Positions 49,298 to 58,965 of a stretch of 64,000 nucleotides of DNA are shown in pieces. The notes under the pieces were generated by a model. The model did not search any database, had not been told where the DNA came from, and saw nothing but the letters and a program-made list of their open reading frames with translations. The translations under genes and the position numbers were made by a program. Source of the DNA: Neocallimastix lanati (nom. inval.) (Eukaryota > Neocallimastigomycota > Neocallimastigomycetes > Neocallimastigales > Neocallimastigaceae); NCBI GenBank assembly GCA_016946835.1, contig JACVTC010000247.1, forward strand, positions 29,041 through 93,040, in the 5' to 3' direction. Position 1 is the stretch's first letter. Each line of letters opens with the position of its first letter.

Positions 49298-49873
49298 AAT
49301 AATTTTTTTTTTATAAATTTAAATACTTAATATTCGTATATATAAAGTATAAATATTTTCTATTACTATTTTATTTAAAAAATATTTATTTTTATAAAGT
49401 AAATTTATAAAAAATTTAAAAATACACAATTTACGAATATATAAATAAATGTTTAATATTATGAATAAATAAATATTTTTATTTTCTATTTTTTAATTAA
49501 TAAATATGAAATATAGAAATATCAATTTATGAATGTATGACTCATATATAATATCTTTATTTTATGATTATAAAAAAATTTTTAATATTTTTGAGTTATA
49601 ATAAAAAAATATAAATATATAAAATAATGTAATTTTTTATTTGGTTATTTTAAAATTTTAAAAAATTATTAACATAAAATTTTCTTTAACATTTATAAAT
49701 ATATATATAAATATTTTTTTTTTTTTTTTTTGGTTTTTGGTTTTTGGTTTTTAAAAAAAAAATATTTTTATTTTTAAATTTATTATTAATTATTTTATAA
49801 TTTTTGTACATGTTATTTATAAAATATTATTAATAAATTAAAAAAAAAAATATATACAAATATTTTCACTGTT
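49298..49873. other. AT-rich intergenic stretch in the viral block
   Basis: No gene. It contains three direct GGTTTTT repeats (TTTTTGGTTTTTGGTTTTTGG, about 49727-49750) next to a T run. Confidence 0.5.
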
Positions 49874-50491
49874 TTACCATTCAAAAGTAAAACCAATTTC
49901 ACCAGCAAGTTCTCTTGCTTTAATGAAGCATTTTGAATTTTTAAATTTAGTATATTCATCGATTGGATGAGGAACTTCAACTACCGAAGATTTTATTTCA
50001 TTAATTGATTTACGTAAAGAAATGGCTTTAGAGCCAAATAATAAGAAAACCACAGAATGATGATTAGAGATATATTGTACTAAATTGTTAATAAACGGTT
50101 CCCATAGAAGGTAATAATGAAAAGGAATAGTATCGACTACAGGACGGGTAAAACAAAAATTGCATAAAAATATTCCATTTTTAAGCCATTGATATAAACG
50201 GTAATCTATTGGTCTTTTAAAAGAAGTTACCGTACTTTCCATATTTTGAAATATACGTTTCAATAGTAAAGGAGGAGTGGAATTTCGTGTTGCAAATGCA
50301 ACATCGCTTCTATCACATGATTTTTGGTAGGGTTCATCACCAATCATCACCACTTTAACTTTCTCCAATGGTATATATTTAAAAATAGCAAATATTTCTT
50401 CCAAGGGTGGTGTGTAATACGTTGTTTTCAACTGATTTAATATATGATTAATTAATTTTGAATTTTTAATAAAGAAATCATTCCATGACAT
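49874..50491 (-). CDS. Uracil-DNA glycosylase-like protein with altered active-site motifs
   Basis: A 205-aa protein with the family 1 UDG order of motifs: GDEPYQ at residues 51-56 where active enzymes have GQDPYH, a WLKNGIFLCN with N111 in the place of the uracil-binding Asn, SVVFLLFGSKA, and VPHP near residue 175 where the leucine-loop motif begins. The catalytic Asp is replaced by Glu, the motif's His by Gln, and the SPL after HP by IDE. Length is close to the usual 220. Base-excision activity is thus doubtful. In poxviruses a UDG is a structural part of the DNA polymerase processivity factor, and a similar role here would fit the neighbouring polymerase; that is inference. Its ATG overlaps the ATG of the divergent RPB2 gene. 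Confidence 0.85.
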   Translation of the reverse strand: MSWNDFFIKNSKLINHILNQLKTTYYTPPLEEIFAIFKYIPLEKVKVVMIGDEPYQKSCDRSDVAFATRNSTPPLLLKRIFQNMESTVTSFKRPIDYRLYQWLKNGIFLCNFCFTRPVVDTIPFHYYLLWEPFINNLVQYISNHHSVVFLLFGSKAISLRKSINEIKSSVVEVPHPIDEYTKFKNSKCFIKARELAGEIGFTFEW

Positions 50492-50492
50492 G
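50489..50492. promoter_or_regulatory. Overlapping divergent start codons (CATG)
   Basis: The palindrome CATG provides ATG on the plus strand (50490-50492, RPB2) and on the minus strand (50491-50489, UDG-like). If both starts are right, neither gene has intergenic DNA upstream, so each promoter and leader must lie inside the coding region of the other. The next in-frame Met is far downstream in both (about residue 49 in the UDG-like protein and 54 in RPB2), which favours these starts. Confidence 0.7.
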
Positions 50493-53400
50493 AGCGAGAA
50501 TAATTATTTGGCAAAATTTATAAATCAATATAATGTCTATGCTAATATAGATAAATTATTTATAAAAAAGTTGTATGATATTAAAGTATTTTTAGAAAAA
50601 AAGCTACCTAATTTAAATCCTTTAACTATTTCTATTCCAGAGGTAGAGTATGATCATTTGATGGTAGAGAAAAAGACATACTATATATCATTAATTCATG
50701 ATGATTATGAAATTAAAATACCAGCACCAATCGACGGAGTATTCGTTGTAGATGGGATTGAAAAAGTGATTATTTCACAAGAGATATTTTGTACTCCTTT
50801 TTTTGTTTATAAGGAGGATCATATTGAGTATAAGGAATGTAATGAAAAGGGAAAATTTCAATCTCTGGAGATGTTTACCGATTATAGTTACATTGTATAT
50901 TTAAAAAAGATTATGTTAAAGCAATCTACAAGAAGTAAAGAAAAAAGTGAAAAGGTTAAATTAGATTACCATAATTTAGGGAATGAAAATTATGTGGATT
51001 TAAATAATGAATACACTAATATTGATATCCATTTTAGATTTTCAAATAAAAGTCGAGAAAAAAAATTAAGAAATATGAAAAGATATACCTTATTAGATAT
51101 TAGAGTTTATTATTCATTATTTTTCCAAGAGTTACGTATAAAAGGAATTAAATCGCATGAAAGACAAAGTATATCATTGGTGTATATTCTTCATCATTTG
51201 AATCCTTCGCTTTCCTTGGATGAAATTAAAAATATAATCGTATCGGTGGTGATTGGTGAAAATTTACCTAAAGATATTAATATTATTATTCCGGATTCAT
51301 TTCCTGAAGAAACATTACAATCTATTATAGCTCGTCGTTCCGAAAGTCATAATAAAATATTATCCATGGTCGATAGAATGATCGATAGCTACTTTACTCC
51401 AGACTACTTACATTGTAATGGGTCATCATCAAACGATTCGTCATATGATGATAAAAGTACTAAATTCTATACTTATTTGGCAATGGCAAGATCATTATTT
51501 CATAATGAAGGAAATGTTCAATATTATAACAGTCGTATTGATACCTTTCCTTATTCCTTATATCGTAGCATAAAATATTTTACTTTGGAAAATAAAAAAT
51601 TACCACTGGATAAGTTCATTAGAAATTTAAATATAAAATTGTACGGAAATGTAAAATCTGGAAAAGTTCGTTCTTATTTCCGAGAATATGAAGCTATTTC
51701 TGTGCAAACATTAAGTAAGCGTTCTTACTATGATAAACTTTCCCATTTACGAAGAGTTCAAATTCCCATCAACACAGAGAGTGATAATTCTCAACTCCGT
51801 ATGTCTTATGATTACGGTTATTTTTGTCCATTTGAAACTCCTGAATCCAAAGATGTAGGCTTTGTAAAATATTTTGGATTATCTGTATTAATGGGGCCAG
51901 ATTTTACTATTGATGAAAAAATTCTTGAACCCTTTTTATTCAAGTATAATGAAATATATGATGCTACAACTCAAGATAAAAAAGATGACGATAATAGTAA
52001 TAGTAATTCAGATGAAAATATTAATGATAATAGCCAAAGTAACACTGAAAATAAAAGTAATGATAATAGTCAAAGTAACTCTGAATATGGAGATGATGAT
52101 TATTGTGATAGTGACACTAGTAATTCTAATAGTCCTAATGAAAAAAGAAAAACTTTAAAAACTGGAAAAAAATATCCAGTATTATTGAATACACGTTTTA
52201 TCGGATTCACTACCACCGATTTAGTAGACTATGCTTATAAAGTATTAAAATTGAAATATCCTTATATAAGTTGTGTCTTCGATAACATCAGTTATTATTT
52301 ATTTACGGATGAAGGAAGAATGTTTCGACCAATTAGAATAAAGAAAAACGGAAAAGAAATTGGCATAAGACTTGTTGAAATTTCTGAAAATAAAATAAAT
52401 ATTAATTATCAATACGAAGAACTTGATCCAAATTTTATTTTTGGTTTAATTAGTGCTTTATCGCCATTTCCTGGTAATAATCATGTACCAAGACTCACAT
52501 TTCAAGCTGGAATGACAAAGCAGTGTATGTCGAATGACAGCACCATCTTTAAATACAATGATAATTCTAGAAGACTAATTAATGCACAAAGACCATTTTG
52601 TATGACAAAGCTAGAATATATTTTATCAAGGAGACTGTGTCATTATAAGTCCTTAGATTTTTTACTCAATAAAGATAATATTAATATGAGTGAATTATTT
52701 TCGAATTTAGAATTTTTGGATAATTCTATTGAAGAAAATTCAAGTAAGAATAGTGTTCATGAAAATAACCCCGAAATAATGGATGGGAAAGAAGAGAATT
52801 CGGAAAATATTAAATTTGATAAAAATTTAACTTTAAATAATAATGAATTTAGAAACCGTCTCGCTGACTTGTCAAATATTACTATTGAAAGTGATGATAC
52901 ACTTCTGGTGACTACAGGAAATGCATACCACAGATTCGGAGGTCAAAATGCCATTGTGGCTATCATGGCATATGGCAACAATCAAGAGGATAGTTTAATA
53001 TTTAATGATAAAAGCATTAAAGATGGATTATTTAATAATATTAAATATCGATATCAATACTTATCCTATAACATTAAAAGGGAAATATTAGTCAACATTA
53101 ATTTAAACTATAAAGATGGATTACCAAAACCAAATACAAAAATTGCTTATAATCCTCACAATGTCAATGAACCACTATTTCGTATATATGATGTGATTTC
53201 AAATAAAGTGACTGATGTAGAAAATATTTTCAGAAAACCTGTGATTGTGGATCATTGTACCAGATATATTGAGGATGATGTATGCTATTGCTGTGTAAAA
53301 GTTCGACATTTATATCAACCACAACAAGGTGATAAATTCGCAAGTCGATATGCTCAGAAGGGTGTGATTGGTTCGATGTTACTAGAAGAAATGATGCCAA

Positions 53401-54023
53401 GAACAAAATATGGTGTAATTCCTGATATCATTGTAAATCCACATGCTTTTCCTTCAAGAATGACGGTAGGCCATTTAATTGAAATGTATGTTGGTAAATG
53501 TATGATTATGGATCCACAAAGATTTGGAACGTATTTTGATGCTTCAATAGAAAGCGAAGATTTACGTTCGTTTGAATCCAAATTCTTTGAAAGTGATATT
53601 CCAATTTTAGAAGAGATGGTCGATCCAATTTCCGGTAAATCTATTGGAAATGCGTTTGTTGGAGTTTGTTACTACACTGCTTTACAACATCAAGTTCAAG
53701 AAAAAATGTTTTATCGTACCACAGGAAATGTTAATTCTATTAGTAAACAACCTACTGAAGGAAAATCTCGTAATGGTGGATTAAGAATTGGTGAAATGGA
53801 AAAGGATGCCTTAGTAGCACATGGTACTAATGCTATAATACAAGATATGTTTAAAAATAATACCGATGCTATAGATATTCGATATTGTGAAATATGTCAT
53901 TCTGTAAATACTTTAAACACTTGCTGTAATACACCAACTACTATTTTAAATGTTTCAAATAGTTTTAATATTATGAACTCTTATTTAGATTCAATTGGAG
54001 TACGTGCTTCAATTTATGAATAA
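50490..54023 (+). CDS. DNA-directed RNA polymerase subunit 2 (RPB2-like, viral)
   Basis: An 1177-aa protein, the usual size. It carries the RPB2 hallmarks in order: the lobe and fork sequence PFETPES at about 447-453, GGQNAIVAIMAYGNNQEDS at 817-835, the active-site GDKFASRYAQKG from 947, and the C-terminal clamp GGLRIGEMEKDALVAHG. It forms one half of the polymerase cleft and pairs with RPB1, whose end lies at 63229-64000. The C-terminal zinc site is reduced: C1133, C1136 then C1145-C1146, rather than two CxxC pairs. An acidic Asn/Ser insertion occupies about 492-556, with repeats like NDNSQSN. A subunit of the virus's own cytoplasmic transcription machinery, it is clearly divergent from fungal Pol I-III subunits. 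The frame is intact. Confidence 0.96.
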   Translation: MSENNYLAKFINQYNVYANIDKLFIKKLYDIKVFLEKKLPNLNPLTISIPEVEYDHLMVEKKTYYISLIHDDYEIKIPAPIDGVFVVDGIEKVIISQEIFCTPFFVYKEDHIEYKECNEKGKFQSLEMFTDYSYIVYLKKIMLKQSTRSKEKSEKVKLDYHNLGNENYVDLNNEYTNIDIHFRFSNKSREKKLRNMKRYTLLDIRVYYSLFFQELRIKGIKSHERQSISLVYILHHLNPSLSLDEIKNIIVSVVIGENLPKDINIIIPDSFPEETLQSIIARRSESHNKILSMVDRMIDSYFTPDYLHCNGSSSNDSSYDDKSTKFYTYLAMARSLFHNEGNVQYYNSRIDTFPYSLYRSIKYFTLENKKLPLDKFIRNLNIKLYGNVKSGKVRSYFREYEAISVQTLSKRSYYDKLSHLRRVQIPINTESDNSQLRMSYDYGYFCPFETPESKDVGFVKYFGLSVLMGPDFTIDEKILEPFLFKYNEIYDATTQDKKDDDNSNSNSDENINDNSQSNTENKSNDNSQSNSEYGDDDYCDSDTSNSNSPNEKRKTLKTGKKYPVLLNTRFIGFTTTDLVDYAYKVLKLKYPYISCVFDNISYYLFTDEGRMFRPIRIKKNGKEIGIRLVEISENKININYQYEELDPNFIFGLISALSPFPGNNHVPRLTFQAGMTKQCMSNDSTIFKYNDNSRRLINAQRPFCMTKLEYILSRRLCHYKSLDFLLNKDNINMSELFSNLEFLDNSIEENSSKNSVHENNPEIMDGKEENSENIKFDKNLTLNNNEFRNRLADLSNITIESDDTLLVTTGNAYHRFGGQNAIVAIMAYGNNQEDSLIFNDKSIKDGLFNNIKYRYQYLSYNIKREILVNINLNYKDGLPKPNTKIAYNPHNVNEPLFRIYDVISNKVTDVENIFRKPVIVDHCTRYIEDDVCYCCVKVRHLYQPQQGDKFASRYAQKGVIGSMLLEEMMPRTKYGVIPDIIVNPHAFPSRMTVGHLIEMYVGKCMIMDPQRFGTYFDASIESEDLRSFESKFFESDIPILEEMVDPISGKSIGNAFVGVCYYTALQHQVQEKMFYRTTGNVNSISKQPTEGKSRNGGLRIGEMEKDALVAHGTNAIIQDMFKNNTDAIDIRYCEICHSVNTLNTCCNTPTTILNVSNSFNIMNSYLDSIGVRASIYE

Positions 54024-54864
54024 AATATTATAAAAAGAAAAAAAATATAATTCAATTAAATAATTATAAAAAAAATTATAAAAACCTTTATAAATTTAAT
54101 ATAAATAAAAAATTTTTATATAGTATTATATTAAATAAAAAAAATATTAATAAACAAAATTTTAAAAAATAATGATTGAATAATATATATAATTATTTAT
54201 ATAAATATATTTTTTAAAATCAATTTCTTAATTGATTACAATAAAATTAGTATAAATTTGAATTTAAATACTTTTACTTTATTTTTATTATTGATACGTA
54301 ATATTAGTAATTTATATTTTTTAAAAATTTTAAAAAATAAATTATATAATACTTGCTATAATGCAATATTTGAATGATTTAATCAATATTAATATTAATA
54401 TAAGTAATATGCAATAAAAATAAATAAAAATTAAATTTACTATTAAAATTATATAATAAAAATATGGTAATTTAATAATTATTTCAGTAATAAAAACTTT
54501 TAATGAAAAGAACAAGTTTACAAATATCATTTAATAGAATAATAAATATCATTGAATAAAATTATTATATTTCATTATATAAAATAAAATAAAATATTTA
54601 TATTACCATTTTTAATGAAATAACTATACTAATTATAAATTTTTTAAATTTTTTAAAACTATTTTAATAATAATTAATAAAAAATACTTTTTAAAAATAT
54701 ATATTCTTAAATTATAAATAAATATAAATATAATTATATAATTTTTTTTCCTTGTTTAAATTTATATATAAAATAAATATATACAAATATTAGTTTAAAT
54801 TATATATATTAAAGGAATGAAAGAAATTAACATTATCATCTTTTTTTTTTTATTTTTAATATAA
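54024..54864. other. AT-rich intergenic stretch
   Basis: About 840 bases between convergent RPB2 and D5 helicase genes, with no gene recognised. It would hold both transcript ends. Confidence 0.55.
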
Positions 54865-56823
54865 TTAAATAAATCTGTATCCAATAATGGATTCAACGGT
54901 TTTCTTAGAATCCGAATCCGAATTTGAGGATAAATTTTTGATACGAATACTATATTTAATTAAATCCATACGAAAATCTTCCAAACTATAAAATACGGAA
55001 CGAGTGGATACGTATTGCTTAAACCAATTCTTATAAACGGTGTAAAGTTCATCAATTGGAATAGCATGATTGTCATTTTTATCAACAATATTCTTTTCCA
55101 AAAATCTAGCAATATGGTCACTACGCATAATAAAACTTTTGGTTGCATTAACCACAGATTCAGGAATTTCTAGGGAGGTGTAATCCTTTTGATAATTTTC
55201 AATAAGTAAATGTATTAAAGCTTCAGCATAACCTTGAACTCGAGAACCTTGCCATCTTGTATTAGCTCTTTTTATTGAAGGGTTATTGATATTTTGAGTT
55301 GAAGATAAGACAGATATATTCATCTTATTTATGAATCGTTGGGTGAAAGGGATAACAAGAATACGATCAATCAAAGCATTATCTAAGTTAGATATTGTCA
55401 ATTTGTCATTTGTATTAATAATGGGTAGTAAATCAACAGATACTGCTTGAACATCCTTATACAAGGTTCGGGTTTTAATAAAGCCTACATTACCGGTTAT
55501 AGCTTTAGTATCACCTGTAATAGCAATACTACGAGCATCTGGTTCTTCACATATGGCCACTCTTGCACAATTAAGATCTACCATTTGTGGACTTGGTTTA
55601 TCAGCACTAACCGATTTTCCTAAAAATAAAGAAACATTTGGCGTTGCAGCATAATCTCCTAGTGAAAGACGTAACATGTTAGTAAGCGTAGTCTTACCGT
55701 TTCTACCTGATCCAATAAAAAATACAATGGCACGCAATTTATTACCGTAAGTAAGGGTGGAAGCTAAAATTTTTAATACATACTGTATCAATTCCTTGTC
55801 GACAAAAATATCTTCAAAAAATTCTTTCACTTCTTTTACTTTATTCTTATTTTCAGAGTTAAAATTATAATTGGTAGATTTAAGACAAAAGTCTTTTGGC
55901 ATTCCTGGTCGTGGTTTATTGATGGTGAAATCATAAACACAATCTTCAAATCTTAAAACTTTACTTTTATCCATTCGAGAAATAAAATTGTCCAAGTAGA
56001 AGAAGGTTTCTAACTGATATAAATTTTTAAATGTAACCGAATGCCCACTCATAAACGAAAATAATTTCGTAGGTAAATTTTCCAATTTAAAATGGCATTC
56101 ATTACACAACTTGGTAAGCTTATTTACTAATCCCATATTGATTTCTTTGGCGAGATCATAAGCACTTATGATTTCCCATCCATGACGACTATATGAAAAT
56201 TTATACCATACATCTTCACTAAATACTAAATATCCTAAGTATAACACAATAAATATGTTAAAAATAATCTGAGACGTTAAAGATGATTTACTATAATAAT
56301 TTTTAATAGTGATTAATCGTGCTTTATCAACTACCATTGAACCATAGTCTTCCATGCATTGATAAATAATATCAATAATATCATATTTATAATCTGCTTC
56401 TTGATTTGATGACTGATTTATTTTACTAATTTCTAAATTTTTCAAAACAGAATTAAGATCATTAATATTTATTTCATCAAAATTGTATTCTTCTGAGTCA
56501 CTGCTTTCATTATCACTGTCATTATTATTGTCATTATCATTATGAATACCATTATTATATTCATTATTATTATAAGTATTATTATTATTATTATTATAAA
56601 TGTTATTGTAATTATTTGAATGTTCTATTTCGTTATTTTCTAATTGAATATTAATATTTTCAATATCACTTAATTTGATATCATAATTTTCAAGATATTT
56701 TTTCAACATACGATAACATTTTGTATGTTTATCCTTATTTTGCTTTAAAAGTATAATTAATAAGTAAATAATTGGATGATAATTATTTGTAATTTCTGAT
56801 TCTTTCGTTTTTACTAAAATCAT
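54865..56823 (-). CDS. D5-type SF3 helicase without a primase domain
   Basis: A 652-aa protein. A D5-N-like region (about 290-325) contains FEDCVYDFTINKPRPGMP. The superfamily 3 helicase core follows: Walker A GSGRNGKTT near 369-377, Walker B-type VAICEEPD near 420, and sensor-type LLPIINTNDK and ALIDRILVIPF near 460-485. A winged-helix-like tail ends the protein. It would unwind DNA at the viral replication fork as a hexamer. Viral D5 proteins are usually 780-960 aa with an N-terminal archaeo-eukaryotic primase domain; here residues 1-160 lack it and instead hold an Asn-rich, then acidic stretch (71-120). The primase may be encoded elsewhere or lost. Intact frame with a good ATG. Confidence 0.93.
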   Translation of the reverse strand: MILVKTKESEITNNYHPIIYLLIILLKQNKDKHTKCYRMLKKYLENYDIKLSDIENINIQLENNEIEHSNNYNNIYNNNNNNTYNNNEYNNGIHNDNDNNNDSDNESSDSEEYNFDEININDLNSVLKNLEISKINQSSNQEADYKYDIIDIIYQCMEDYGSMVVDKARLITIKNYYSKSSLTSQIIFNIFIVLYLGYLVFSEDVWYKFSYSRHGWEIISAYDLAKEINMGLVNKLTKLCNECHFKLENLPTKLFSFMSGHSVTFKNLYQLETFFYLDNFISRMDKSKVLRFEDCVYDFTINKPRPGMPKDFCLKSTNYNFNSENKNKVKEVKEFFEDIFVDKELIQYVLKILASTLTYGNKLRAIVFFIGSGRNGKTTLTNMLRLSLGDYAATPNVSLFLGKSVSADKPSPQMVDLNCARVAICEEPDARSIAITGDTKAITGNVGFIKTRTLYKDVQAVSVDLLPIINTNDKLTISNLDNALIDRILVIPFTQRFINKMNISVLSSTQNINNPSIKRANTRWQGSRVQGYAEALIHLLIENYQKDYTSLEIPESVVNATKSFIMRSDHIARFLEKNIVDKNDNHAIPIDELYTVYKNWFKQYVSTRSVFYSLEDFRMDLIKYSIRIKNLSSNSDSDSKKTVESIIGYRFI

Positions 56824-57156
56824 ATTTTTTACTTAACTATTTAAAAAATTTGTAGATTTATATATTAATTATTTTTTCATTTTAAAAGAAATTAAATCAT
56901 TTTAATTGTTAATATTAATATTTTCTGTGTGTGTGTAATTATTTTTTAAAAAAAAATTTTTAATTTCTTAATTATAAAATAATGACTTATTAAAAGAGAA
57001 ATAATCATTCAATTATCCGATAATGGTTATATATCAATATAAAATATTTTTTTAATAAATCTTTAAAAATTTTTGTGATTTAAAGTTTTCAAAAAAAATT
57101 TTAAAAAAAATATTTACTTAGATATTTATCCCATTATCTAGCTATTTATTTACATT
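56824..57156. other. AT-rich spacer
   Basis: About 330 bases, no gene. No trace of a primase domain upstream of the helicase start was found here. Confidence 0.5.
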
Positions 57157-57747
57157 TTAATTAAAATAATATTTTTCTTTTAATTCTTTAGAAAGGATAT
57201 TTTTATCTACTGATACATTATTATGTAATATTTCAATGATTTCACGTTTACTATATTTATTTTCTTCTGCATAAGTGATAATATACTCTTTTCCATCCAT
57301 ATTTAAAGGAAAAACAAAGAAATGATAATGTTCAAGAGATTTTGGTAATTGTACATCCATTTTTATATCATTTTGGGAAACTTCAATAGCATTTTGAATA
57401 AATGGTGAAAATACAATAGAAGAATTTTTACTTTCCTTTCCGAGGTTTGTATTTTCGTTTTTAGACGGTAATTTATAACAAAATGTGTTGTTTAATTTAT
57501 GACTTATTCTTGGTTTTATTGATTTAATGATTTCCGAAGGAATTTTATCGTTATTTTCTTGACTACTTAAATCATAAATTAATTCGATACTATTTGTTAG
57601 TTTTCTAACTGTAAAAGATTTATCCTTATTATCTATTTTAACTTGATTTGAAATAGTATTGAAAACAATGTCAATAGCATCAATAATAACATTACGACGT
57701 AATTCATCATATCTTTTTTGAGATAAATTTTTAACCACCTCAGACAT
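57157..57747 (-). CDS. Hypothetical 196-aa protein in the viral block
   Basis: An intact frame from ATG; I do not recognise it. The N-terminal half is helical and charged (YDELRRNVIIDAIDIVFNTI), the middle is polar, and the C-terminal part has a strand-rich SLEHYHFFVFPLN and EYIITYAEENKYSKREIIEIL. No Cys motif, signal peptide or membrane segment. The position between the helicase and polymerase genes suggests a replication or transcription accessory protein, but this is only by neighbourhood. It follows the helicase's direction on the minus strand. Confidence 0.7.
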   Translation of the reverse strand: MSEVVKNLSQKRYDELRRNVIIDAIDIVFNTISNQVKIDNKDKSFTVRKLTNSIELIYDLSSQENNDKIPSEIIKSIKPRISHKLNNTFCYKLPSKNENTNLGKESKNSSIVFSPFIQNAIEVSQNDIKMDVQLPKSLEHYHFFVFPLNMDGKEYIITYAEENKYSKREIIEILHNNVSVDKNILSKELKEKYYFN

Positions 57748-58338
57748 TTTTATTTTAATATTTTTTTTATCCTATAATAAATAAATATAGTTTGACTTTA
57801 TATTTTAATGAATAATAAATCAATTGTTTTATTAAATTTATTTTATCTTTATATCAATTAATAAAAATCAATTGTTTCATTAAAATTTACTAATGTTGTT
57901 ATAACCATTTTTATTTCTTTTTTTTGAAAAATAAAATTAGTGTATTCTAATAAAATATGTATATAAATAAAATTTATTTATTTACTATCCTGTTTTAAAT
58001 AAATTATTGTATTTTATTATAATCAAGGATATTTGAAATGAATATTAAATATAAATTTTAAATTTTTGTTTTTTTATTCGGATTTTGTAATATGGTAAAT
58101 TAAATCTTTATTATAATATACTAAACTATAATTTATTATATGATATAATATTGTTTAGTAATCTATAATGTTTGAAATATTAAGATATTTAAAATGATAA
58201 AAAAGAATTTTACATAATATCAAAATTATATAAGCGATATAACGATAAAAATAAAACCTATTTGAATATATATATCCGTAAGAAAAGGAATTCTATATAA
58301 AAAATTTTTTTATATTTTAAAAATTTTCGTAATCAGTA
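57748..58338. other. AT-rich spacer between divergent viral genes
   Basis: About 590 bases between divergent genes, so probably both promoters. No motif recognised. Confidence 0.5.
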
Positions 58339-58794
58339 ATGCTTAAAGATAAAAATAAGAATATAATAAACCAAGTAAAAGGAAAGAGTTATAATTCTCA
58401 GCAAACATTAATTCAAAAAATTAAACATAATTTAAGTAATAGTGTTAGAGGAACGTTTAGTAATACTGTATTTATATCCGATTTTATTGAATTTTTAAAT
58501 CTTCATATATTCAATAGGAAGTTTAATGAGATAATCGAAAAAAGATTTACCAAATTAAATATACCTATGTTATATATGATCTTCATAATTAGAAAATATT
58601 ATTTCCAAAATTTTTCAGAAAACTTTGTATCAAATGAAAAACAGATAGAAATAGTTAAAAATTTATTAAAAGATTTTATTAAAGAATATAATAATAATTA
58701 TGAAGATTATTATATGGATATACAACGCTATAACATTACTTATAATATAATTGTATACGATAATTTCATTATTGATTTTGATACAGAACGATAA
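58339..58794 (+). CDS. Hypothetical 151-aa protein in the viral block
   Basis: An intact frame with ATG. Helical, basic at the N-terminus (QKIKHNLSNSVRG) and with a middle helix bundle (FIEFLNLHIFNRKFNEII and MLYMIFIIRKYYFQNF) that gives a weak impression of a cyclin-like box. The C-terminus is Tyr/Asn-rich. It lies 171 bases upstream of the DNA polymerase gene, same strand. No reliable family. Confidence 0.6.
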   Translation: MLKDKNKNIINQVKGKSYNSQQTLIQKIKHNLSNSVRGTFSNTVFISDFIEFLNLHIFNRKFNEIIEKRFTKLNIPMLYMIFIIRKYYFQNFSENFVSNEKQIEIVKNLLKDFIKEYNNNYEDYYMDIQRYNITYNIIVYDNFIIDFDTER

Positions 58795-58965
58795 AAAATA
58801 AAGAGATAATAATTATCTCTGCTTTTTCAAAGAATATTTAAAATTCAAAAAAAAATTATAAATCTATATTATCTATATAGATTGGTATTAGTAGTTAATA
58901 TAAGAAAATATTTAACTCTAACCTACATATGTATAATTTTTTAATATTTTTAAAATAAAAAACAA

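Noticed and set aside
51910-52158. Alternative-frame Met/Ile-rich ORF in RPB2
   Set aside because: It overlaps the acidic Asn/Ser insertion and is a frame shadow of it.
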